DNA from: Rugalucina vietnamica | Taxonomy: Eukaryota > Mollusca > Bivalvia > Lucinida > Lucinidae | Assembly (NCBI GenBank): GCA_964017185.1 | Contig: OZ024878.1 | Coordinates: forward strand, 19,409,851-19,473,850 | Reading direction: 5' to 3' | DNA length: 64,000 bases | Shown: positions 1 to 10,900 of the stretch, piece by piece | Numbering within the stretch: the first letter of the stretch is position 1 | Layout of the letters: every line of letters begins with the position of its first letter | Translations under genes and position numbers: made by a program | Notes under the pieces: model-generated | Told to the model about the DNA's origin: nothing | The model's input: the letters and a program-made list of their open reading frames with translations, nothing else | Databases searched by the model: none

Positions 1-124
1 AGTACTACAATGTATTTATAAATCATGGCCCTGTGGTGACCTTGACCTATTTTACGACAAGGTCAACATATCAGTTGTCAGTTGTAAAATGTCTATTTTA
101 CGACAAGGTCAACATAGGTCGGCT
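1..124 (+). repeat. HINE-A core fragment, left part of a broken copy
   Basis: The text matches the core of the Helentron-like repeat HINE-A (compare 5330-5410), including TGACCTTGACC and CAAGGTCAACATAGGTC. It stops at AGGTCGGCT (116-124), repeated at 1605-1613 where the same element resumes. Confidence 0.7.
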
Positions 125-394
125 TAGATCAGCTGGCTAGCCTTCACTCCGCTCCACTTCGGTACCTTGTTCCACTTTCGCTGGACGGCTTAGCTTAGGT
201 TGCCTTTAAACTATGGTCGAACACATTATGGATTTTGTAAGCAAACTTTAGTTGCTTTATTTGGCGATGCTTGTAAAAGAAATGTATATGTATATGCACC
301 AGAGGTATTTATCTACAGCTGACACTAATCATGCATTCTGAAACTACACGGAAACAGAAAATATCGACTTTATTTATTTCTACTTTCAGTTTGA

Positions 395-1470
395 TGTGTT
401 CTATTTATAGACATGTGTGTAGTGTTTTCTTTTTGAAATATGACATATATAAACAACCCCAAGCATTCGTTGCATTGGAATGGTCGGTTCTCAAGCCATA
501 TATGTTGTAATAATTGTTCAATTCTTGAAGACGAATTCCATTTTGTAATAGAATGCCCACTGTACATTGATTTGAGAAAAAAATATATTTCAAAATACTT
601 CTGGATGAGACCAAATATGTTTAAATTCCTTGAATTGCTAAATTCTTCAAGTGCACGTTGCATTCGTAAATTAGGCTGCTATGTTTTTCACGCTTTTAAT
701 CTACGAACAAGTATTTTATATAGGAACAGAAACTAATGTTACCTTTTTATATTACCTTTATCTAACGAACCTATAACTGTAATACATGTGACTTGTTATC
801 TAGGTGAAGAAAGTGCATAAAGCGTTAACATTCTTTTTTGTTACCAAACATAACTGCCAAAACTAATGTATTCTTGTTGTAGGCATTGATGAAATGTTGT
901 GCATGGTGATATGCTGGATGTAAATACATGTGTTGTATGAATATTTAATTGTATTGTATATAGTATGTATGTTCAGTAAAGATGTGTTTGTTGATGTTCT
1001 GATATGATGTTAAACAGTTTATATCTACGTAAAATATGTAAATCTACATTCTGGGTGTCAAAACGGTCTGTTTCAAATAACATGCATAAGTTGTTTGCTA
1101 CATTATTGAAGTGCATGATCAGTTGACATCATGTTATCATACCTAAGTTATATATACATTTAACTCGAGCTAAGTTAAAACACCTTCTCCAAGAAATAAG
1201 AAATAAGTGAGCGTTGGTGTAAAATCGTCTCAAAATTGTTCATAATGGCTATTGCTTATGTCGTACGTCTCACGTGGATAATAATACTCATTGCAAATTA
1301 TATTTTCCATGTATTTTGCACGACTTTTTGTATTCAACGGTATATCACTTTGTATTTTTGCTATGTGTTGCACTGTTCATATATGCCATCATACATGTTT
1401 TGTATTATGTCCTCATGGGCTTGTTAGCCTACTGGAATCGAAATAAACTATGTTCTATGTTCTATGTTGA
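395..1470 (+). mobile_element. LINE 3' end: C-terminal ORF remnant plus 3' region
   Basis: 440-736 encodes a 98-residue C-terminal piece with CNNCSILEDEFHFVIECPLY, a zinc-knuckle-like CxxC...H...C segment typical of the end of CR1/L2-like non-LTR retrotransposon ORF2, ending at TAA. About 700 nt of AT-rich 3' region follow, closing with AATAAACTATG and repeated TTCTATG (1442-1468), a LINE-like simple repeat tail. The reverse transcriptase core is absent. Confidence 0.65.
440..736 (+). pseudogene. C-terminal fragment of a LINE ORF2
   Basis: Residues HWNGRFSSHICCNNCS, EDEFHFVIECPLYIDLRKKY and the Phe/Tyr-rich tail mark the post-RT zinc-finger end of invertebrate non-LTR elements. There is no RT or endonuclease motif. 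It is a 5'-truncated remnant. Confidence 0.65.
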
Positions 1471-1604
1471 AAGAGACCTAACTTAACACAGTATTTCCTT
1501 TCTTTGCTGTTCTTGTTGATTTTTTACTTTCAACTAACTGTTCAATGTAAGCCGTTCCCGTCGGTGTGGAGTATAACGAAACACCGATGGGAATATCCCG
1601 TCTA

Positions 1605-1758
1605 AGGTCGGCTATGCCTTTGAATGGGTAAAACTGTTAAAATGTAAGTTGCAGGAAATTGGCAAATGGACAGGATATTGATTATTATGGGAAAAAATGG
1701 CCCCAGGGCTTCATAAGCCCCTTTACTGGGGCTATTTAACATGATATTCAAACATGTA
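1605..1758 (+). repeat. HINE-A continuation, interrupted by a Tigger element
   Basis: The text matches HINE-A 3' core (TTTGAATGGGTAAAACTG, GGCCCCAGGGCTTCAT, AATATTCAAACATG). It breaks at TA (1757-1758) and resumes at 2909. Confidence 0.75.
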
Positions 1759-2908
1759 CAGTCAGAATTCTTTATAATGGTGAACGCTATAACGGAATAT
1801 TCGACTTCCGACAAAAATTTCGTGGGGACGGATTTTTCCCTATTAAAATTACTACGTTATAACGGAAAACACGCTTACCGACACCGACAGCAATTATTGG
1901 GAACAAATATGACTTTTGTACACATTTTTCTGCCTTTACAACGTCACAGATGTGTTTATTGAATTTTGCGACATACCGCAAACCGGCAAAGTGATTGACA
2001 GGTAATCAAGGGAGACTAATCTTACAGTATCGGATTAATTAGTCGGAACGCCAATACAGTATCGATTGATGTTTTAACAATACCGCATTAATTGTTTGAA
2101 AGGTGTTCATCGCTTTATGGTTATCAATTATCAAAATTAAGAATTAATTGATATAATTTGCGTTCTTTAATTGAGTGAAAAGATGAGATCTTTGAGTACA
2201 GGTGTCAAAATGGGGTAGAAAAATGGAGCGATCGCCGTTAAATTTATCAATCTTTTGAAAGTGTAAAAACCTTTATAATGTCTCAGCCTCCAGCAAAACG
2301 ACGAAGAACACAGTTTTCCATCGCCGAGAAGAAAGAGATCGTCGCCTACCGACCATCCGACAGCAACCCAAGATGAGATTGCAACCCGTTTCGCCAGAGA
2401 CTGGGGGAAGCAGGTCGGCAGATCAACCATGAGCGACATTCTCCGTGACAAAGAGAAATGGTCTAGCGTGCCGAAAAATGGTGACTCATCTCGACGACAG
2501 CGTTCCGGCAAGCACGAGAAACTAGAGCAAGCGCTGCACAGGTGGTTTACCGACGTTCGATCGTCAATGACGACATGTTGCTTGACAAAGCATGTGCATG
2601 GGCACCGGCTTTCTTGTTCTAAATGGTTATGTGGATGGTGTTAAATGAAATGTATTACATGCAATAAAGTATTAATTTAAATATGTTTTGTTTTATTTTT
2701 GTCATCCTTTTCAAGCCATACATCTTAACCACGATGTGAAATAAATATGTTTTTGCAACTAACATGTTCACCTAGGATAATTATGGGAGCATATCTAAAA
2801 CAGTTCTTGTTTGTCCGTCAGAAGACCCAATTTCCTTATAACAGCAAATTCACTTTAACGTCACAAAGCACTGGCGACAAACACTGTCGTTGTAAAGAGG
2901 GTTGACTG
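1759..2908 (+). mobile_element. Degenerate Tigger/pogo DNA transposon, TA duplication, inserted in HINE-A
   Basis: The ends read CAGTCAGAATTC (left) and, as reverse complement, CAGTCAACCCTC (right). Each is flanked by TA (1757-1758 and 2909-2910), as for pogo/Tigger elements. Subterminal TATAACGG-like motifs occur near both ends. The interior holds only the N-terminal part of a CENPB-like transposase. The rest of the coding region, including the DDE domain, is missing, so the copy cannot move itself. Confidence 0.75.
2278..2645 (+). pseudogene. Tigger/pogo transposase, N-terminal CENPB-type DNA-binding part only, frameshifted
   Basis: ATG at 2278 opens MSQPPAKRRRTQFSIAEKKE, a CENPB N-terminal HTH start. 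A one-base shift near 2350 moves the frame, after which HPTATQDEIATRFARDWG, STMSDILRDKEKW and KHEKLEQALHRWF are clear (second HTH). The frame decays after 2570 and ends at 2643. There is no DDE domain. Confidence 0.75.
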
Positions 2909-2968
2909 TATATTGGTATTTACAACAGATCTCAGGTGAGCGTTTACAGGACCATTGGTCCTCTGGTT
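2909..2968 (+). repeat. HINE-A 3' terminus
   Basis: It contains the subterminal CTCAGGTGAGC (inverse of the 5' end), the AGGACCATTGGTCCT hairpin and the conserved end CTCTGGTT. Confidence 0.75.
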
Positions 2969-2978
2969 TAGGATTTAT

Positions 2979-3527
2979 ACAGCCCGTTTCACTCGAGTTT
3001 GCCATTTGAGCATTTAGGTCAATCGAATTTGTTCACTCGAGTTTGCCGTTTGTTTGTAAATCAGGTAACTTTTTATTCTATTTTAGAGCTGAAACAGTGT
3101 CCCAGGTGCCAGGTGTTCTTAAAATTTATTCAGCATTTATCTTTTGGTAATGATGTCACCTCTTCTGATAAAACATTGTAATTGCTTGGTTAAAGCACAT
3201 TTTTACTTCAAAATTCTTTGCACAACATATACAATGCATATTAAGAACACAAATTTGTAACAGGATAGAGACAAAAGCAGAATTTTATAAATTTAAGCAG
3301 TTACTATTGGTATCTACATAGCAAAAATTCCACATAGTAAGTTAAAAATTTCACTCGGGTTTGCCGTTTTTAAAGGTCATTTAGTTTGAAGCTGTCACTC
3401 AGATCAGCAGATCAGTCAATCCAGACATCTTTGAGGACAACATGAAAAGAAACTCAGATCTTCGGAACACATGGTCGTCTTGTGTGATGCAAATGCTCAA
3501 ACAGCAAACTCGAGTGAAAGGGGCTGT
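2979..3527. mobile_element. MITE with about 40-bp terminal inverted repeats (CACTCGAGTTTGC)
   Basis: The left end ACAGCCCGTTTCACTCGAG matches the reverse complement of the right end (ACAGCCCCTTTCACTCGAG), continuing to TTTGAGCATTT. CACTCGAGTTTGCCG and CACTCGGGTTTGCCG recur inside (3033, 3352). No coding capacity. Confidence 0.75.
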
Positions 3528-3531
3528 AATT

Positions 3532-3778
3532 TGAGCCGCGTCATGACAAAGCAGAATTTTTGCCTATGCAAAAATAAAGGTGCAGATCAGCTGTGCAGTT
3601 ACTGCACAGAACTGCACAACTGATCAGCACCATTGTTTTCGCTACACAGATTGTACAATAACTCTTCTTTGTAAATCTGAAATTTGAAGCCTCTAGCCTG
3701 CTTCTGTAACTGCACAGGCCAATTTGTGTCAGACCTGGTAGGAAAACCGGAAGCCAAGTTTTGTCATGTCATGGCTCA
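3532..3778 (+). mobile_element. F2 foldback MITE copy
   Basis: It starts TGAGCCGCGTCATG and ends CATGTCATGGCTCA. The internal palindrome has GATCAGCTGTGCAG/CTGCACA arms, partly duplicated. Confidence 0.75.
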
Positions 3779-3911
3779 ATTATGGTCTATAGCTGGTCTG
3801 CTCAGGCTTAGTTTATATAATGAGACCTCAAATTTCAGAATCGGTCTATACTACGTTAAGTGGCATTTACGATTTCATATGCTGCCCCCACCCACACACA
3901 CTGTTCACTTT
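3779..3911. other. Short unassigned gap
   Basis: I see no recognisable gene or repeat here between the F2 copy and the next HINE-A. Confidence 0.4.
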
Positions 3912-3913
3912 TT

Positions 3914-4510
3914 AGCTCACCTGAGCTGCAGGCTCACAAGGTGAGCTTATAGGATGGCCATGCTCAGGTGTCCGCCGTCCGTCGTCGTCAGTCCACAATT
4001 TCAAAGATCTTCTCCCTTGAAACCGCCCTTGATTCAAAGCCAAATTTTATATAAAGCATCTATAGGAAGGCGGAATTAATGTGTTTATAAATACTCCAGG
4101 TCACATGACCAAGATGGCCACCATGCCCATATATGGTAAAAGCCCTTCAAAAATCTTCTTCTCCGGAACCGGTGGACCGCTTTCAAAGAAACTTGGCATG
4201 AATCATCGATGGTTAAAGTACTGCAATGTATATATAAATCATGACCCTGTGGTGACCTTGATCTATTTTATGACAAGGTCAACATAGGTTACCTAAGCCT
4301 TTGAATGGGTAAAACTTAAAATGTCAGTTGAAGGGAAAGACTTGCAGGAAATTGGCAAATGGACAGGATATTGATTATTTTGAGAAAAAAATGGCCCCAG
4401 GGCTTCATCTGCCCCTTAATTGGGGCTATTTTCCATAATATTCAAACATGTTTATTGGTATATACAACAAATCTCAGGTGAGCATTTACAGGACCATTGT
4501 TCCTCTGGTT
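3914..4510 (+). mobile_element. HINE-A copy, short core (Helentron-like non-autonomous element)
   Basis: It starts AGCTCACCTGAGC with a 5' hairpin (pairing to GGTGAGCT) after a T run. The subterminal CTCAGGTGAGC and the ACAGGACCATTGTTCCT hairpin precede CTCTGGTT at the 3' end. It has one core unit. Confidence 0.7.
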
Positions 4511-4747
4511 TCATGCAGTCTATGCTAATACATGTTAACCACTCTGGTCTGAGCCTCCCCATGAAAAGTTGTTCAAGTCAAACCCTCCATACATATAAGT
4601 CTTAGTGGCTTGCTTTGGTGGTTTTATTTGAAGCACTTTTTGGATGTCATGACATCCTAATTTTTGGTAAGAGTCCCATAAAATGACGGCAATGTCCCAA
4701 CATGACCATAGCTGTTGACTGGGATGTAAAGCATGTATGTTCTCTTT
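4511..4747. other. Unassigned PNKP-upstream sequence
   Basis: AT-rich; the only structure is a short TGTCATGACA palindrome near 4645. I see no exon. Confidence 0.3.
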
Positions 4748-4866
4748 TTTACACCCACAAGATTAAACATCAAGATTAAAAAATTGAATAAAGAGCTTCA
4801 CTGTTAAAGACCTTTAACTGTGAAGTACTTTATTCATTTTTTTTAATCTTGATGTTTAATCTTGAT
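4748..4866. repeat. Long imperfect inverted repeat just before a PNKP exon
   Basis: Arms near 4755-4800 (AAGATTAAACATCAAGATTA) and 4815-4866 (TAATCTTGATGTTTAATCTT) pair over roughly 45-50 nt around TTAAAGACCTTTAA. The structure ends 48 nt before exon 4914. It could be a small foldback element. Confidence 0.75.
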
Positions 4867-4913
4867 GATGTAAAGAATTACTATTAGATATTGTGTATCT
4901 TTGCTTACTGTAG

Positions 4914-7900
4914 GTTTTGTTTGCAACCAAGAGTGATTTCTACAGAAAACCTTGTATAGGAATGTGGCAATATCTCTGTGAAAAGGTGAGGCAACAAAAG
5001 AAAGTTGAATTGTGCTAATTAGCTCACCTGAGCCGTCAGGCTCACAAGGTGAGCTTATAGTATACCCATGCTCCGTCGTCCGTCCGTCCGTCCGTCGTCC
5101 GTCCGTCGTCCACCATTTTCAAAGATCTTCTTCTCTGAAACAGCTTGGCCAATCAAAACCAAATTTTACATGAAGCATCTATGGGAAGGGGGAACCAATG
5201 TATATATAAATAATCCAGGTCACATGACCAAGATGGCCGCCATGCCCATATATGGTAAAAACCCTTCAAAAATCTTCTTCTCCGGAACCACTGGACCGAT
5301 TTCGACCAAACTTGGCATGAAGCATCGATGACTCAAGTACTACAATGTGTATATAAATCATGACCTTGCGGTGACCTTGACCTATTTTACGGCAAGGTCA
5401 ACATAGGTCGCCTTTGCATTTGAATGGGAAAAATTGTTAAATTGTCATTTAAAGGAAAAATCTTGCAGAAAATGAGCAGTAGGACTGAATATTAATGATT
5501 CTGAAAAAAATTGGGCACCAGGGGCTCATCCGCCCCCACCCCGGGGCAATATACATGTATATTATCATAATATTCAAACATCTTCTTCTCTGAAACCGCT
5601 TGGCCAATCAAAGCCAAATTTTACATGAAGCATCTATGGGAAGGGGGAACCAATGTATATATAAAAAATCCAGGTCACATGACCAAGATGGCCGCCATGC
5701 CCATATATGGTAAAAACCCTTCAAAAACTCTCTTCTCCGGAATCGGTTGACCGATTTCAATGAAACTTGGCATGAAGCATCGATGGCTCAAGCACTACAA
5801 TGTATGTAAAAATCATGACCCTGTGATGACCTTGACCTATTTTACGGCAAGGTCAACATAGGTCGCCAATGCATTTGAATGGGGAAAACTTTTAAAATGT
5901 CATTTAAAGTGAAAGTCTTGCAGGAAATGGGAAGTAGGACTTAATATTAATGATTCTGAAAAAAATTGGACCCCAGGGGCTCATGTGCCCCCACCCCGGG
6001 GCAATATACATGTATATTTCCATAATATTCAAACGTCTTCTCCTCTGAAACCGCTTGGCCAATCAAAGCCAAATTTTATGTGATGCATCTATAAAATTGG
6101 GGAATCAATGTGTATATAAACCAGAGGACCAATGGTCCTGTAAACGCTCACCTGAGATCTGCTGCATATACCAATAAACATGTATGAATATTATGGTATT
6201 TTATTCCAGTGCAGGGGCAGATGAAGCCCTTGGGACATTTTCTTTCTTCTGAATCTTCAATATTCTGTCCATTTGCCAATTTCCTGCTGGCTTTTCCCTT
6301 CAAATGACATTTTAACAGTTTTCCCAATTCAAATGCATAGGCAACCCATGTTGACCTTGCCATAAACTTGGTCAAGGTCATCACAGGGTCCTGATTTATA
6401 TATACATTAAAGTACTTTAGCCATCGATGCTTCATGCCAAGTTTCCTTGAAATCAGTCTATTGGTTTCAGAGAAGAAGGTTTTTGATGGGTTTTTACCAT
6501 ATATGGGCATGGCGGCCATCTTTGTCATGTGACCTAGATTATTTATATACACATTGATTCCCCCATTCTATAGATGCTTCACAACAAATTTGGCTTTGAT
6601 TGGCCAAGCGGTTTCAGAGGAGAAGACGTTTGAATATTATGGAAATATACATGTATATTGCCGCGGGGTGGGCGGCACATGAGCCCCTGGGGTCCAATTT
6701 TTTTCAGAATCATTAATATTCAGTCCTACTTCCCATTTCCTGCAAGACTTTCACTTTAAATTACATTTTAAAAGTTTTTCCCATTCCAATGCATTGGTGA
6801 CCTATGTTGACCTTGCCATAAAATAGGTCAAGGTCATCACAGGGTCATGATTTATATACACAATGTAGTGCTTGAGCCATCAATGCTTCATGCCAAGTTT
6901 TGTTGAAATCGGTCCACCGGTTCTGAAGAAGAAGATTTTTGAAGGGTTTTTACCATATATGGGCATGGCGGCCATCTTGGTCATGTGACCTGGATTATTT
7001 ATATACACATTGGTTCCCCCTTCCCATTGATGCTTCATGTAAAATTTGGCTTTGATTGGCCAAGCGGTTTCAGAGAAGAAGATGTTTGAATATTATGATA
7101 ATATACATGTATATTGCCCCGGGGTGAGGGCGGATGAGCCCCTGGTGCCCAATTTTTTTCAGAATCATTAATATTCAGTCCTACTGCTCATTTTCTGCAA
7201 GATTTTTCCTTTAAATGACAATTTAACAATTTTTCCCATTCAAATGCAAAGGCGACCTATGTTGACCTTGCCGTAAAATAGGTCAAGGTCACCGCAAGGT
7301 CATGATTTATATACACATTGTAGTGCTTGAGTCATCGATGCTTCATGCCAAGTTTGGTTGAAATCGGTCCAGTGGTTCCGGAGAAGAAGATTTTTGAAGG
7401 GTTTTTACCATATATGGGCATGGCGGCCATCTTGGTCATGTGACCTGGATTATTTATATACACATTGGTTCCCCCTTCCCATAGATGCTTCATGTAAAAT
7501 TTGGCTTTGATTGGCCAAGCGGTTTCAGAGAAGAAGATCTTTGAAAAGTGTGGACGACGGACGGACGGACGGACGGACGACGGACGACGGACGGACGGAC
7601 GACGGAGCATGGGTATACTATAAGCTCACCTTGTGAGCCTGACGGCTCAGGTGAGCTAATAATCCAGGTCACATGACAAAGATGGTCGCCATGCCCATAT
7701 ATGGTAAAAACCCATCAAAATTCTTCTTCTCTGAAACCAATAAACTGATTTCAAGGAAACTTGGCGTGAAGCATCGATGGCTAAAGTACTCCAATGTATA
7801 TATATAGATCAAGACCCTGTGATGACCTTGACCAAGTTTATGGCAAGGTCAACATGGGTTGCCTATGCATTTGAATTGGGAAAACTGTTAAAATGTCATT

Positions 7901-10900
7901 TGAAGGGAAAAGCCAGCAGGAAATTGGCAAATGGACAGAATATTATCTGAAGAAAGAAAATGGCCCAAGGGCTTCATCTGCCTCTGCACTGGAGTTAAAT
8001 ACCATAATATTCAAACATGTTTATTGGTATATGCAGCAGATCTCAGGTGAGCGTTTACAGGACCATTGGTCCTCTGGTTAATTATTATTGTGCCAAATTA
8101 CATGAAGTAATGTACCCTTTTACATGATTTTGCATTTCTGACTTTTATCAGGGTTTGCATAGACCTTGAAATGTCCTGGAATTTGAACATCCTGGAATGG
8201 TCCTGGAATTTTATAAATTGTCCTTGAAAAAGAGAAATTGTCTTTGAGCTTATAAAAATTTGGAGATTCTCCTGTAAAAATGGGATGCCCAGTGACATAG
8301 CAGAATTAAAATAGAGTGACAGTGACAGTTAATATTGAAGAGTAAGTACTTCGTCTCTTCAAAGTTGAAATCCGAGTCAAAAATATTGAAATCTGAACAA
8401 TGACTACCCATGCCCCAGCCTGCTATGGGAAGAGTGGAAAATATGCCTTAATTTGATGAAATTTGATCCTTGAAAAATGAAAAACCATCCTGGAAAAGTC
8501 ATGGAAAAGTCCTAGAATTCTGTTATTCCATTTTTGTATCAACCCTGTTTATATTACATCTTGTAATTTGAGTTTCACAAGTTAACACAGTTAATTATCT
8601 GGCGAAGTAATGGTAGCTCTATGGCTTGACTTAAGAAATAGGTCAGCTCAAGCAGTGAATTGTTGAGTAATATATTAGTTTGGAGTTCAGTTGTAAAGCA
8701 GAGCAAATCATGAGCGCGCGCGACTGATTTATCTGCAAACTACTGACCGACAAACAGTGATATATTACTCAACAATTCACGCACTAGAGCTGATCTATTT
8801 CGTTTCTAACACACAATAAATGGAATAAAATCATTTTAAACTTTCAGTTTCTTCAACTTTTCCACTAATGCACTGAAGTAATCCCGCCAAACTTTTGACT
8901 GCACTGCAAATGTTTTCATATGTTTGTTACTTTTTGAACGCATTGAAATGACGTTACACCGTCTAACGTCAAAGTAACATGACTTTTGGGATAGCTGACG
9001 TCATAATTTAATCAAAATGGCGTCAAAACGGCACAAAGTAACGTCACGCTAATCCGCCCAGTGATATGATACTCAATATATCACTGCACTTTACCATTGG
9101 CTTCTATAGGCAGGGTGTGTTAGAATTCTCGGTAAATACTTGTTTTGTCAATTTTTTAAATCTGAATTTTTTTGTCTGCATTTCAGGGCAATGATGGTGT
9201 TCTAGTAGATCCTTCATTATCATTCTATGTGGGAGGTAAACTTTTAATGATTTTACTCTTTTTTTTTTTTTAACAGAAACCTCTGTGCTGATGTAAACTC
9301 ATGTTATGTTTCTTGCTAAATGGCCATGTGAAACTGGGTCAGAGGGGAGCCTCATGAATAAATGACTCCTCCGCCAGCAAGGTATAACCACGCCCACCCC
9401 TATTTCCTTAGACAAAACATTGAATGTGTTTTTGCACCTATATTTAAAAAGCATGTGTTGTTTTGTTTGTCTATCCCCTTGTTGTCTAACCGTCATTGAC
9501 CATTAGCTAATGTGCTGATTTGAATGGTCAATATAAAAATGAATACTAACAATGGGTGGTTTGACGGAGGACTCAATTAAGCAGTACAAAGCCATATACA
9601 TGTCTGTTGTCAGTACGATTGACATGTATGTTTACTTACACTTTGTCCATTTATTACAGTTTTCCCTTTATTCTTTTCAACCGTTAATATCTTACATGTT
9701 TAGTTTATATAATATGTTTATTGACTAACAATTGAAAACCATCATGCAAGAGACTTGAGATGCGCAACTATGATATGCGCAACTCCATGCGACTCAACTA
9801 TATAGATAGGTTTAAGCATTGTTAGTAGTTAACATAGATTTACTTAGTTAACAGAGATTTACTTCCACCTGTGTCACGCAAGGCTGAGTTGATCTGCTAT
9901 TTTCAAGTAATGAAATGTGTCAGTTACCTCAAAGCTACATCTCGTAATTGTTGTTTGTAGATGCTGCAGGTCGTCCCAAAGATTGGCAGCCAAAAAAGAA
10001 GAAAGATTTCTCTTGTAGTGACAGGCTGGTATGATTTAGTTTTACCATGAGAAAACTTTGTTGTCCAAATGAAAAAATCGGAGGCCTTAATTTCTGGCTG
10101 AACAGTGGCAGTCTTATGTTTCACTGCTTTGAAACTGTTTTCTTTCCAATTTCAAAATAGTCTATTTACATTTTACCCAGGCAGACCTATTTGTGCTTGA
10201 CATGTTGAAAAACACATTAATTTTCTCAGAACAAGCATATTTAGGGCAAAATGTATGTTTTGCCTGTCATGTTTTATCAAAATTGTATGTATAAATCGAA
10301 ATAGATTTAAATGTGAAGTGGATGCGGTTTGTTATAGGCTTTCCCCAGTAGTTTATTATACTCTGTAAATTGTTTTGATGTTTTCAGTTTGCCTTGAATA
10401 TTGGTGTGAAGTTTTTCACTCCTGAGGAATTCTTCATAGGTTACCCAGCAGCTACTTTCACTATGCCAGAGTTTGATCCGGTAGGTTCAGTCAGCTACAC
10501 AATACTATAGAAAAACTTCTCTAATGGCTTGGTGCCAGGGTTGTAAAACATACTCAGTTCAGGTGAGACTAAAATTTATCCTGCTCATTAATGTTCAAAT
10601 CATTTAATGTCAACAATTTCTCTTCTGTTCCGGGGTTCAGCAAAATTCATGCATTCATAATATTGATGATGTCATCTTTTCTTTGTTCCTCAACAACAGC
10701 AGGCTGCTTTCTGAGAGGCAGCCCTCAGGAACATTACGTAGCGCTCGCGAGTGCTTTTTGGTAACACACTGTTGCAGCAGCAAATAGTTACAAAGCCCTC
10801 AGTGGCACTAGCCTTATGCTACTCTTGTCAGATCTGTGCCTTTGTACAATGAAAAGTTATGTAAATAAACATCAGGAAGTGATACAATCAAATTTGGAAT

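Larger units (their letters stand above)
125..1604 (+). mobile_element. Insertion of about 1.48 kb flanked by a 9-bp direct repeat (contains a LINE 3' end)
   Basis: AGGTCGGCT flanks both sides (116-124 and 1605-1613) and the HINE-A core is continuous across them. The insert begins with a short repeat (125-185) found again at 51043-51107, and contains a LINE 3' end. No terminal inverted repeats were seen. 186-395 and 1470-1604 hold nothing recognised apart from a short hairpin at 1558-1596. Confidence 0.5.
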
